Origin: JANNPJ01 sp965200525 | Lineage (GTDB): Bacteria > Actinomycetota > Actinomycetes > Actinomycetales > Kineosporiaceae | Direction: 5' to 3' | Length of the DNA stretch: 64,000 bases | NCBI GenBank assembly: GCA_965200525.1 | Contig: OZ241368.1 | Span: 5,208,001 to 5,272,000, forward strand | Shown: positions 56,975 to 64,000 of the stretch, one piece after another | Layout: each line of letters starts with the position of its first letter | Numbering within the stretch: the first letter of the stretch is position 1 | Notes under the pieces: model-generated | What the model was told of the DNA's origin: nothing | Databases searched by the model: none | Seen by the model: the letters and a program-made list of their open reading frames with translations, nothing else | Made by a program: the position numbers and the translations under genes

Positions 56975-58087
56975 TCAGGAATTCCCGGCCAGGGGTTTCA
57001 GGATGCCCAGTGAGAATGCCGACGCCGCCCCCTCGGGTCGCAGGACGACGTGCGTCGCGGCGGCGTTGACGTCCCGCCAGTAGCGCTGCAGCGGGTGGGT
57101 GTCGACCTGGACGGAGGTGCCGGCCGACGTCATCAGCCGGTTCACGGCGGTGACCAGCAGATCCGCCGCGACGGTGCTGTCCCGCCAGGCCTGGGTCGTC
57201 TCCTCCGGGGTGACGCCGCCGCGGTCGGCCACGCCCGCACTGCGGGCCAGCAGCAGGCCGGCCGCGTCGATCTCGCCGGACGAGCGGGCCAGCACCAGGT
57301 GCAGGTGCTCCACGTTCTGTTGCTTCTTCTCAGTCAGGGTGCGGGTCCAGGACTGCATCGCGCCCTGGGCGGCGCCGAGGATCGGGGCGGCGAAAGACAT
57401 CCCGTTGATCGCCCGCAGCGGGGTGGCGTCGGCCACCGACACGGCCTGCGGCCCGGCCCGCCCCGCGGTCAGCTCCTCCCGGCTGAAGGTGTGCGTGGCC
57501 GGCACGAACGTCTCGTCCAGCACCAGGGTGTTGCTACCGGTGGCCCGCATGCCGACGTTGAACCAGGTGTCCACGATGCCGTACACGGGGCGCGGGATCA
57601 GGAAGAACCGGGCCTCCGGCGGGCCGGCCGGGCTGGTGGCCATCGCGCAGACCAGGGCCCAGTCCGAGTGGTCGATCCCGCTGACGTACGGCCAGCGGCC
57701 GCGGACGGTCCAGCCGCCGCCGGCGGCCGGTTCGGCCGTGCCGAGCGGCATCAGGGCACCGACGATCACGGTGTCCGGGCCGCCGGCCCAGAGCTCGGCC
57801 CGGGCCGGCCCCGGCAGGTAGCCGGCCATCCGGCCGAGCCCGGCGGTCAGCGAGGCGAACCAGGCGGTGGAGGCGCAACTGCGGCCCACCACGGTGACCG
57901 CCGCCAGGAACGAGGTGAAGTCTCCACCCCGGCCGGCGTGGGCGGTGGGGACGAAGTGCCGGGCGAATCCGGCCGCCACCACCGCCTCCACCGCCTCGGA
58001 GTGCAGACGCCGGCTGATCTCCATGTCGTTCGCGTGCTTGGCCGCGATCTCCGCGACGTCCGTGGATCGAGACACGATGTCCGTCAT
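56975..58087 (-). CDS. Acyl-CoA-dehydrogenase-fold flavin monooxygenase (HsaA/ActVA-ORF5 type)
   Basis: A 370-residue protein with an acyl-CoA dehydrogenase fold but lacking the usual CoA dehydrogenase signatures. Blocks such as VGRSCASTAWFASLTAG, WTVRGRWPYVSGIDHSDWALV, WFNVGMRATGSNTLVLDE and HPLQRYWRDVNAAATHVVL are those of group D two-component flavin hydroxylases (HsaA, ActVA-ORF5, DszC). They use reduced flavin from a separate reductase to hydroxylate aromatic substrates. The PPOX or MDR genes nearby could relate to electron supply, but a dedicated flavin reductase is not seen. AAGGA lies upstream of ATG 58087. Confidence 0.85.
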   Translation of the reverse strand: MTDIVSRSTDVAEIAAKHANDMEISRRLHSEAVEAVVAAGFARHFVPTAHAGRGGDFTSFLAAVTVVGRSCASTAWFASLTAGLGRMAGYLPGPARAELWAGGPDTVIVGALMPLGTAEPAAGGGWTVRGRWPYVSGIDHSDWALVCAMATSPAGPPEARFFLIPRPVYGIVDTWFNVGMRATGSNTLVLDETFVPATHTFSREELTAGRAGPQAVSVADATPLRAINGMSFAAPILGAAQGAMQSWTRTLTEKKQQNVEHLHLVLARSSGEIDAAGLLLARSAGVADRGGVTPEETTQAWRDSTVAADLLVTAVNRLMTSAGTSVQVDTHPLQRYWRDVNAAATHVVLRPEGAASAFSLGILKPLAGNS

Positions 58088-58131
58088 GTGTCGCCGTCCT
58101 TCCCTGCGAGGCTGATTCCAGAGTCGCCACT

Positions 58132-58174
58132 GGGTCTCAAGCCCCGCTGGAGTACCGGTCGGTTCGTGAGACCC
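58132..58174. promoter_or_regulatory. Inverted repeat in the monooxygenase promoter region
   Basis: gggtctca (58132-58139) and tgagaccc (58167-58174) are perfect complements 27 nt apart, 45-87 nt upstream of the monooxygenase start and downstream of the MDR stop. Either an operator pair or a terminator stem. Confidence 0.4.
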
Positions 58175-58192
58175 GGGCCCGGAGCGGCCGGC

Positions 58193-59107
58193 TCAGGGGC
58201 TGGTGAGGACGACTTTGCCTCGCACATGGCCGGTTTCGACCTCATGATGGGCCTTCGCCGCCTCGGTCAGTGAGAACGCCTTCCAGATCGAGACCCGCAG
58301 CCGGCCGGTCTCGTACAGGCCCAGCAGGGAGTGCAGCCGGTCGAGGGAGCGGCGCGTCCCGATGCTCTGCACGCCCAGCCGGCCGGCGTTCATCTGGTCG
58401 GCCACCGTGCCGATCCGGTTGCGGTCGGCGACCAGCCGGACCGACACCTCGAGGGCGTCACCGCCGACACAGTCCAGCGCGGCGTCCACCCCCTGCGGAG
58501 CCAGCGACCGGACCCTGTCCTCCAGCCCCTGACCGTAGCTGACCGGTACCGCGCCGAGCGAGCGCAGGTACTCGTGGTTGTGCTCGCTCGCAGTCCCGAT
58601 CACCGTGGCCCCGAGGGCCACGGCGATCTGGACCGCCACACTGCCCACGCCCCCCGCGGCGGCGTGGATCAGCAGGGTCTCGCCCGCCTTGACCCGCAGA
58701 TCCTCGATCGAGGTGTGCGCGGTCTGGCCGGACGCGGAGAACACCCCGGCCTCCTCCCAGGACATCGACCCGGGCTTCGGCGCCAGCTGGTCGACCGGGA
58801 CCACCAGGCTGTCGGCGTAGGACAGCATCGGCAGCCAGCCCAGAACCGGGTCGCCGACGGTCAGCGCGGTCACCCCGGGGCCGACCGCGTCGACGACGCC
58901 GGCGAACTCGTTACCGAGCCGGCTGGGCAACGGGACCCGCATCCACTGGGAGAACTTGCCGGCCCGGAAGCCGCAGTCGAACGGCTGCACGCCGGCCGTG
59001 CGGACCTTGACCCGGACCTGGCCGGCGCCCGGCTCCGGCTCCTCGAACTCCAACGGCTGCAGAACCTCGGGCTCTCCGTACCGGGCGAAAGCGATCGCGA
59101 TCGGCAT
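58193..59107 (-). CDS. NADPH-dependent zinc-independent MDR reductase (quinone oxidoreductase-like)
   Basis: A 304-residue protein from ATG 59107. Medium-chain dehydrogenase/reductase with LGNEFAGVV, cofactor-binding HAAAGGVGSVAVQIA (about 145-159) and a C-terminal HHEVETGHVRGKVVL. No structural zinc cysteines, so it belongs to the quinone oxidoreductase/enoyl reductase group. Its place next to the monooxygenase and PPOX genes, same strand, suggests a reductive tailoring role. Confidence 0.88.
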   Translation of the reverse strand: MPIAIAFARYGEPEVLQPLEFEEPEPGAGQVRVKVRTAGVQPFDCGFRAGKFSQWMRVPLPSRLGNEFAGVVDAVGPGVTALTVGDPVLGWLPMLSYADSLVVPVDQLAPKPGSMSWEEAGVFSASGQTAHTSIEDLRVKAGETLLIHAAAGGVGSVAVQIAVALGATVIGTASEHNHEYLRSLGAVPVSYGQGLEDRVRSLAPQGVDAALDCVGGDALEVSVRLVADRNRIGTVADQMNAGRLGVQSIGTRRSLDRLHSLLGLYETGRLRVSIWKAFSLTEAAKAHHEVETGHVRGKVVLTSP

Positions 59108-59185
59108 GACGGCTGGTTGTCCTCTCTGCTGGGGTACGACTCTGCTGGGCACGACTCTGCTGGGCCCGGGTGGCCCGCCGGGACG

Positions 59186-59623
59186 TCAGTCGCCGGGGTG
59201 CTGGGACACCGAAGCATCCTCCGCCGACACGTTTCGCTTGCCGGACAGGGGGTTTCCGGGGTCGACGCCGTAGCTGATGATGCGCCGGGGGTGAATCCGG
59301 ATGATCGGCCCCGGGTGGTGGAACGCCGAGTGCTCCGGATCGAGCAGGGCCTCGGCCACGCCGCGGATTTCCAGGCAGCGGATCTGCAGGGGTGAGAGGG
59401 ACGGCATGTCGTCGGCCACCAGTGCCACTCGTTCGTTGGCCTGCACGTTGCGGAACTTCTGACTGGCGGCCATCCCCGAGCCGCCGATGTCGATCGTCCG
59501 GAGCCGGGCGTTGTAGTAGAAGCCGACCGGGTTCGCCTGGGGCGTGCCGTCCTTCTGGACGGTCGCCAGCCGGGCGATCCGTTGCGACTGGATGAAGCTC
59601 AGTTCGCGTTCGGTGAACAGCAT
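59186..59623 (-). CDS. PPOX-class F420-dependent oxidoreductase
   Basis: A 145-residue split-barrel flavin/F420-binding protein (MLFTERELSFIQSQRIARLATVQ, then NPVGFYYN and KFRNVQANERVALVADD, ending GRIISYG-like IHPRRIISYG). GAGGAGAG precedes ATG 59623. Related actinobacterial enzymes use F420H2 to reduce unsaturated or quinone substrates. Its neighbours are MDR reductase and exporter. Confidence 0.85.
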   Translation of the reverse strand: MLFTERELSFIQSQRIARLATVQKDGTPQANPVGFYYNARLRTIDIGGSGMAASQKFRNVQANERVALVADDMPSLSPLQIRCLEIRGVAEALLDPEHSAFHHPGPIIRIHPRRIISYGVDPGNPLSGKRNVSAEDASVSQHPGD

Positions 59624-59649
59624 TCTCTCCTCGGAGCTCTGGTGGGCCG

Positions 59650-59745
59650 GTGATCGGGTGGGGCCAGGGCCAGGGCCGGGGCCAGGGCCGGGGCCAGGGC
59701 CGGGTGGGGCCAGGGCCGGTGGGGCCAGGACTGGGTCAGGGTTTG
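59650..59745. repeat. ggccagggccgg tandem repeat between PPOX and exporter genes
   Basis: About 12-nt units of ggccagggccgg repeat with variation from 59662 to about 59735, just beyond the exporter stop at 59762 on the minus strand and upstream of the PPOX ribosome site. Confidence 0.7.
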
Positions 59746-59761
59746 TGGGTGAGGGTTGCGG

Positions 59762-61531
59762 TCAGGCGGTGGCGGGTTGACCGGCCGGCTCGGGTGCGCC
59801 GGGCGCCTGGCCGGGCCACTCTTCCCGGGCTCGCAGCGGCAGCAGGAAGGCCAACAGGAAGGTGAGGGCCTGCAGGCCGGCGGAGACCCAGATGGTCCGT
59901 TCCATCGTGTCGGCGAAGCCCTGCCTGGTGGCGGCGGCCGAGGCGGCGGTCACGACGGCACCGACCTTCGCGCCGTCGGGGGAGGAGGCCGCGGCGGCAC
60001 CGACCGCGGCCTTGAGTCGCAGGCAGGACGCCGGGACCTGGTCCGGGTCGGTCGCCGAGGCGCTGTCCGAACCGCAGTCGCGCAGCGAGGTGACGACGGC
60101 CTCCTGCTGCGCCGCCGGCACGCCGACGCTCTGCAGCTGGGCGCGCAGTTCCGGGGCCCGGCCGGCGCTGTTGTCGGTGATCTGGCCGCCGAGCACGCCG
60201 AAGAAGATGGTGCCCAGCACGGCGATCCCGAGCGCGCTGCCGAACTGCTGCATCGCGGTCAGCGTGCCGGACGCCGAGCCGCTCTCGTGTGGTTCGACCC
60301 CGGCCAGCACGATGTCGAAGAACGGCGCCAGCACCAGGCCGAGGCCGATCCCCATCAGCAGCAGGGCCGGGATCAGCTGCCAGATGTGGACGTCGACGCC
60401 CTGGCTGTGCAGCACCAGGTAGAAGATCGCGATACCGGCGAACGAGACCACGGTGCCGGCCTGGATCAGCCGGCGACCGAACTTGTTCGCCAAGCCGGCC
60501 CCGGCGGCGATGAAGCCGATCACCGAGCCGCCGGCCTGCGGCAGCGCGGCCAGCCCGGCGTGCAGGGCCGAGTAGCCGAGGCCGACCTGCAGGAAGATGG
60601 TGAACACCAGACTGAATCCGACCAGGGCGGTGAAGAACGCCAGGCCGGCGACGAGTCCACCGGTGAAGGCCCGCTTGCGGAACAGTGACGGGATGACCAG
60701 CGGTTCGCCGCCGGCCGCCTGCTTGCGCACCTCGTACCGGCTGAAGATCGCGAACACCACGACCGAGGCGGCCATCGAGAGGAAGGCCCAGATCGGCCAG
60801 CCCAGCGCCCGGCCCTGGACCACCGGGTAGACGATCAGCAGCGCGCCGAGCGAGACCAGCCCGACGCCGACCAGGTCGAGTTTCGACGCGGTGGTGTTTC
60901 TGGTCCGCGGCAGGTAGAGGATGGCGCCGACGATCGCGAGCAGGCCCAGCGGCAGGTTGATGAAGAAGATCATCCGCCAACCGGTGCCGAAGTAGTCGGC
61001 GTCGATCAGCCAGCCGGCCAGGGTCGGGCCGCAGACCGACGACAGGCCCAGGACCGGCCCGAACGCGCCGAACGCCTTGGCCAGGTCTTGTGGTGGGAAC
61101 ACCTCTTTGATCACACCGAGACCCTGCGGCAGCATCAGGGCGCCGAACAGGCCCTGCGCGACCCGGGCGCCGATCAGCATGCCCGGGCCGGTGGACACCC
61201 CGCAGAGCACCGAGCTCGCGGTGAAGGCGACAGCGCCGACCAGGAACACCGTGCGCCGCCCGTAGATGTCGCCGAGTCGCCCGCCGGTGACCAGCCCGGC
61301 CGCCATCGCCAGGGTGTAGGCCGCGCCGAGCCACTGCAGCACCTCGGTGCCGCCGCCGATCTCCTGCCGGATGGACGGGGCCGCGACGTTCGTCACCAGG
61401 CTGTCGAGCAGGTCCATCACGGAGGCCAGCAGCACCACGGCGAAGGCGAGCCAGCGCTGCGGATATGGGTCCGCGCCGCCGGAATCACCGGCCCAGGAGG
61501 CGTTCTGGCCTGCCTCTGCGTTCTGGCTCAT
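59762..61531 (-). CDS. DHA2-family MFS drug exporter (EmrB/QacA type)
   Basis: A 589-residue protein with about 14 membrane segments. MFS motif A GGRLGDIYGRRTVFL after helix 2, motif C-like GPVLGLSSVCGPTLAGWL in helix 5, and a large non-membrane insert (about 480-535) before the last helices. The C-terminus is Pro/Ala/Gly-rich. Such exporters sit in biosynthetic clusters for self-resistance, consistent with the SARP and monooxygenase neighbours. Confidence 0.92.
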   Translation of the reverse strand: MSQNAEAGQNASWAGDSGGADPYPQRWLAFAVVLLASVMDLLDSLVTNVAAPSIRQEIGGGTEVLQWLGAAYTLAMAAGLVTGGRLGDIYGRRTVFLVGAVAFTASSVLCGVSTGPGMLIGARVAQGLFGALMLPQGLGVIKEVFPPQDLAKAFGAFGPVLGLSSVCGPTLAGWLIDADYFGTGWRMIFFINLPLGLLAIVGAILYLPRTRNTTASKLDLVGVGLVSLGALLIVYPVVQGRALGWPIWAFLSMAASVVVFAIFSRYEVRKQAAGGEPLVIPSLFRKRAFTGGLVAGLAFFTALVGFSLVFTIFLQVGLGYSALHAGLAALPQAGGSVIGFIAAGAGLANKFGRRLIQAGTVVSFAGIAIFYLVLHSQGVDVHIWQLIPALLLMGIGLGLVLAPFFDIVLAGVEPHESGSASGTLTAMQQFGSALGIAVLGTIFFGVLGGQITDNSAGRAPELRAQLQSVGVPAAQQEAVVTSLRDCGSDSASATDPDQVPASCLRLKAAVGAAAASSPDGAKVGAVVTAASAAATRQGFADTMERTIWVSAGLQALTFLLAFLLPLRAREEWPGQAPGAPEPAGQPATA

Positions 61532-61784
61532 GTGCGCCCCGTTCTTCTGTGGCCCGGCTGTTCCGGGCAGCTGAGATCCGATGCCGAACAGTGATTCTGA
61601 TGCCGAACGCCGACTCTAGCACCGAACGCCCCTTCCGGAGACGGCCCGCGTGATCGCGGTTCCGGCGGTTGTCCAGTCCGGGTCCAGTGCCTGTCCAGTA
61701 CCCGTCCAGCGCGGGTCCAGCCGGTCCGGAGAGCGGTGCCGCAGGCTGCCCGGGACACCGACCGACCTTCGAGGGGACGACGAG

Positions 61785-62285
61785 ATGGGCAACGACGACG
61801 TGGACATCGACGACATGGACATCGACGACGTGGGCAACGACGACGTGGGCAACGACCATGGAGGCGGCGACCACGGAAGCGGCGACCACGGAAGCGGCGA
61901 CCACGGAAGCGGCGACAGGGGCGGCGACGGCATGGACATCGACGACGTCGCGGGGTTCGTCGCGCTGGTCACGATCCGGGTGGACGGTCCGGCGACCCAG
62001 CGCGCCCTGGTCGACCTGCTCTCCCGGGACGTCGAGGAATGGGTGCGGTACTGCCCGGGCTTCGTCTCGGCGAACTATCACCTGAGCCTGGACGGCACCG
62101 TGGTGGTGAACTACGCGCGCTGGCAGGACGAGGCCAGCTACCGGGACTCGTTCGACCGCAACCCGGACCGGCAGCGGATGCGGGCCGCGATCACGGCCCT
62201 GGACGGCGTGCTGGAGGGGCCGTCGATGACCGCCTTCCGCCTGGACCTGCAGATCGCGGCCGCCCCGGCCCGGGCCGTCGGCTGA
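61785..62285 (+). CDS. Antibiotic-biosynthesis-monooxygenase (ABM) domain protein with Asp/Gly/His-rich leader
   Basis: A 166-residue protein from ATG 61785 (GAGGGGA 8 nt upstream). Residues 1-50 are low complexity: Asp-rich DDVDIDD/DDVGN units and tandem DHGSG units from a 15-nt repeat. Residues about 55-155 form an ABM ferredoxin-like domain (GFVALVTIRVDG, PGFVSANYHLSLDGTVVVNYARWQDEASYRDSF). Small ABM enzymes oxidise polyketide quinones without cofactor. The metal-binding-looking leader is unusual. Divergent from the exporter gene. Confidence 0.85.
   Translation: MGNDDVDIDDMDIDDVGNDDVGNDHGGGDHGSGDHGSGDHGSGDRGGDGMDIDDVAGFVALVTIRVDGPATQRALVDLLSRDVEEWVRYCPGFVSANYHLSLDGTVVVNYARWQDEASYRDSFDRNPDRQRMRAAITALDGVLEGPSMTAFRLDLQIAAAPARAVG
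61795..61925. repeat. In-frame 15-nt and related repeats in the ABM gene leader
   Basis: gaccacggaagcggc repeats three to four times at about 61868-61918, and gacgacgtgggcaac-type units repeat at 61796-61855. All keep the reading frame, giving DHGSG and DDVGN repeats. Confidence 0.9.
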
Positions 62286-62324
62286 CCCTCGCTCCGGCGC
62301 CCGGTCACGGGGGCGAACACCGGA

Positions 62325-62359
62325 AGAGGCCACCTCCCGGACGACGGGTGGTGGCCTCT
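62325..62359. terminator. Bidirectional terminator between ABM and NmrA genes
   Basis: agaggccacctccc (62325-62338) pairs with gggtggtggcctct (62346-62359), one mismatch in 14 bp. It lies between convergent stops. Confidence 0.75.
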
Positions 62360-62390
62360 CACTGGTGCCGGTGGAAGGTGGTGCGGCGGC

Positions 62391-63302
62391 TCAGCCGGCC
62401 CGGGGGACGCCGGCCGCGGGCGGTGCCGAGTGGTGCCCGGCCGGCCGCCAGCCGGTGCGAGCCAGCCAGCCGGGCAGGTCGGTCAGCCCGGGGAACCGGG
62501 CCCGCAGGGCCGGCACGTCCGCCGAGTAGCCGATCCGGTTCAGCCAGCTGTAGGCCGTGGCCTGCCACTCGCTGACCTGGCGGAGATCTTCGAGGGGTAC
62601 CGGCTCGAACCGGCTCGGGATGCCGGTGTGCTGCTCGAACGCGGCGGCGATCTCGTCCCCGGTCAGGTCGTCGCCGGCGATCTCCAGCCGGGCCCCGATC
62701 GAGGTGTCCGGGTCGGCGAACGCCTCGGCCACGAAGAACCCGATGTCGGCCGAGTCGATCATCTGCAGCCGGCGGCCGGGCAGCAGGGCCCGGCGGTAGA
62801 CCAGCTCGCCGTCCTCCAGCAGCGGCGGGTACTGGCTCAGGTTGTCCATGAAGTACGTCGGCCGGATGAAGGTGGCCGGCAGGCCGTGCTCGCGGACCCG
62901 CTCCTCGATCCGCAGTTTCGACTCCCGCCAGTGCACCCCGGCCGGGTTCTCCGCACCCCCGACCGAACTGTGCACGTAGTGCCCGACGCCGATCCCGGCC
63001 GCGACGTCGGCGAGCAGGATGCCCTGCCGTTCCTCGGCCGGTGGACCACCGACGCTGAGCGGCGTCTGAACGCTGAACACGCCGTAGGCGCCGCGCAGCG
63101 CCGTCCGCAGCGAGTCGGCGTCCTCCAGGTCACCGACCACCAGCCTGGCCCCCAGACCGGCCAGGACGCGGGCCTTCTCGGTGTCCGGATCGCGGACCAG
63201 GGCCCGCACCGACCAGCCCTGCCGGAGCAGGTACCGGGCGGTCGATCCGCCCTGGTTGCCGGTCGCCCCGACCACCAGCACCCAACCTCTGTCGCTCGCC
63301 AT
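62391..63302 (-). CDS. NmrA-family NAD(P)-binding reductase
   Basis: A 303-residue atypical SDR starting at ATG 63302 (AGGAGG about 10 nt upstream; an adjacent GTG is possible). Nucleotide-binding VVGATGNQGGSTARYL, then VVGDLEDADSLR and HYVHSSVGGAEN. Typical NmrA/HSCARG-like protein that may sense NADPH or reduce a carbonyl. A second NmrA-like gene lies at 23985. Confidence 0.9.
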   Translation of the reverse strand: MASDRGWVLVVGATGNQGGSTARYLLRQGWSVRALVRDPDTEKARVLAGLGARLVVGDLEDADSLRTALRGAYGVFSVQTPLSVGGPPAEERQGILLADVAAGIGVGHYVHSSVGGAENPAGVHWRESKLRIEERVREHGLPATFIRPTYFMDNLSQYPPLLEDGELVYRRALLPGRRLQMIDSADIGFFVAEAFADPDTSIGARLEIAGDDLTGDEIAAAFEQHTGIPSRFEPVPLEDLRQVSEWQATAYSWLNRIGYSADVPALRARFPGLTDLPGWLARTGWRPAGHHSAPPAAGVPRAG

Positions 63303-63348
63303 CACGTCGTCGCCTCCTGTCGATGGACGGAACTGGATGAAGGCGCGG

Positions 63349-64000
63349 CTACGACAGGGTGGTCGCGGTGACGGCCACCGGGTCGGTGAAGCAGGCGAAC
63401 GGGCGCTGCGTGACGCCGTCGGCCGGGTCGGTCCGGACCCAGGAGAACCCGGGGTCGGACAGGGTGACCCCACCGGCCGTGATCGACCCGGACCCGGCCG
63501 CCTTCGCCTTGAGCCGGAACACCACGGTCGGCAGGGTGAACGGCGTCCCGGCGATGAACGGCCCGGCCGCGGTCAGCACCGCGGAACCGCCCTCCAGGGC
63601 CAGCTGGGCGCCGGCCGGCCCGAGGCCGGCGCCACCGGTCAGGTGGGCGCTGAGCAGTTTGGCGCCGGCCGGGGCGGTGAGCACGAGCCGGACGTCGCGG
63701 ACCGAGGTGTTGATCGACGGGTTCGGGGTGATCGGAGGCAGGCTGACGCTCGCGGTGTAACCGTCCTTGACCGCGACCGTGTCCGGCGCCGTGCCGGAGA
63801 AGGTCAGCGGGTAGCTCACGATCGTGCTGCCGCCCTGGTAGGTGACGAAGCACGAGTACGTCACCGGGGTGGTCACGGTGGCGGTGGTGCTCGCGGACCG
63901 GAGCGACGACGGGGACCCGGCGAGCCCGGCCGCCGTCCGGGCCGGCGCGGCCCCGGCCCCGACGGCCCCGGTGACCGCGGTGGCGCCGGTCAGGGTCAGG
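63349..64000 (-). CDS. Secreted beta-sandwich protein, N-terminus beyond the window
   Basis: At least 216 residues; the frame stays open to position 64000, where it encodes the end of an Ala/Gly/Thr-rich signal sequence (TGATAVTGAVGAGAAPARTAAGL). The mature part has two domains' worth of beta strands (YSCFVTYQGGSTIVSYPLTFSG, DVRLVLTAPAGAKLLSAHL, VTLSDPGFSWVRTDPADGV) and two Cys (in YSCF and FACF) that may bond. The full gene starts outside the window. Function unknown; resembles exported DUF6801-type actinobacterial proteins only loosely. Confidence 0.65.
   Translation of the reverse strand, partial: LTLTGATAVTGAVGAGAAPARTAAGLAGSPSSLRSASTTATVTTPVTYSCFVTYQGGSTIVSYPLTFSGTAPDTVAVKDGYTASVSLPPITPNPSINTSVRDVRLVLTAPAGAKLLSAHLTGGAGLGPAGAQLALEGGSAVLTAAGPFIAGTPFTLPTVVFRLKAKAAGSGSITAGGVTLSDPGFSWVRTDPADGVTQRPFACFTDPVAVTATTLS

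Overview
This is a very GC-rich actinomycete chromosome segment. The evidence is codon use, AGGAGG-type ribosome sites mixed with apparently leaderless genes, a mycothiol-linked formaldehyde/nitrosothiol dehydrogenase, an LprG/P55 pair, FasR-controlled fatty-acid genes and an ActII-ORF4-type SARP regulator. I cannot name the genus; the gene mix (secreted PKD/LamG protein, chitosugar operon, encapsulin with DyP peroxidase) fits a soil actinomycete outside Mycobacterium. I see no insertion sequence, phage gene, CRISPR array, rRNA or replication origin. There is one tRNA gene, tRNA-Val(UAC).

Layout. 1-3.4 kb: sulfotransferase-like protein, a branched-chain-aminotransferase relative and a phospholipase D. 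3.4-5.3 kb: encapsulin shell gene and its DyP peroxidase cargo, with a visible targeting tail. 5.3-8.6 kb: a large secreted beta-propeller/FN3/LamG/PKD protein. 8.8-11.6 kb: PadR regulator and a DrrAB-like exporter. 11.6-14.2 kb: SDR, NUDIX and spermidine-synthase-like genes, with a 14-nt minisatellite on the NUDIX stop codon. 14.3-23.6 kb: a nine-gene aminosugar operon (ROK repressor, lipoprotein, two permeases, GH3 hexosaminidase, ROK kinase, nagA, nagB, plus a tiny leader ORF). 24-29.3 kb: NmrA/HxlR redox pair, GntR and AraC regulators, DUF2000, GH13 and MarR. 29.5-36.8 kb: two-EF-hand mini-protein, GT2-GtrA fusion, small hypothetical proteins, lprG-P55, a YdjM-like membrane protein and PTH2. 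37-41.6 kb: CoA-transferase, orphan PII, mscR with its MBL partner. 41.9-52.8 kb: the conserved core block DUF3145-fabF-acpP-fabH-fabD-fasR, helical protein, aceE, DUF3052, AhpE-like peroxiredoxin, tRNA-Val. 52.9-64 kb: an accessory block with TetR, a cyclase-like MBL, SARP, a flavin monooxygenase, MDR reductase, PPOX protein, DHA2 exporter, ABM monooxygenase and NmrA reductase. It resembles the tailoring and export part of an aromatic polyketide cluster, but no synthase is present in the window.

How it works together. The aminosugar operon imports chito-oligosaccharides, trims them, phosphorylates GlcNAc and converts it to fructose-6-phosphate; no transport ATPase is present, so one must be encoded elsewhere. 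The fab/aceE block links pyruvate oxidation to acyl-chain synthesis under FasR.

Two window-wide patterns stand out. Ten genes, six of them transcription regulators, have a TANNNT box 6-8 nt before the start codon and no Shine-Dalgarno sequence. Many gene 3' ends carry short tandem duplications that copy the stop codon itself (units of 10 to about 48 nt). Two 15-aa leader ORFs whose stop overlaps the next start codon (before padR and before the first sugar permease), and a perfect 16-bp hairpin inside that permease's first codons, are also unusual.
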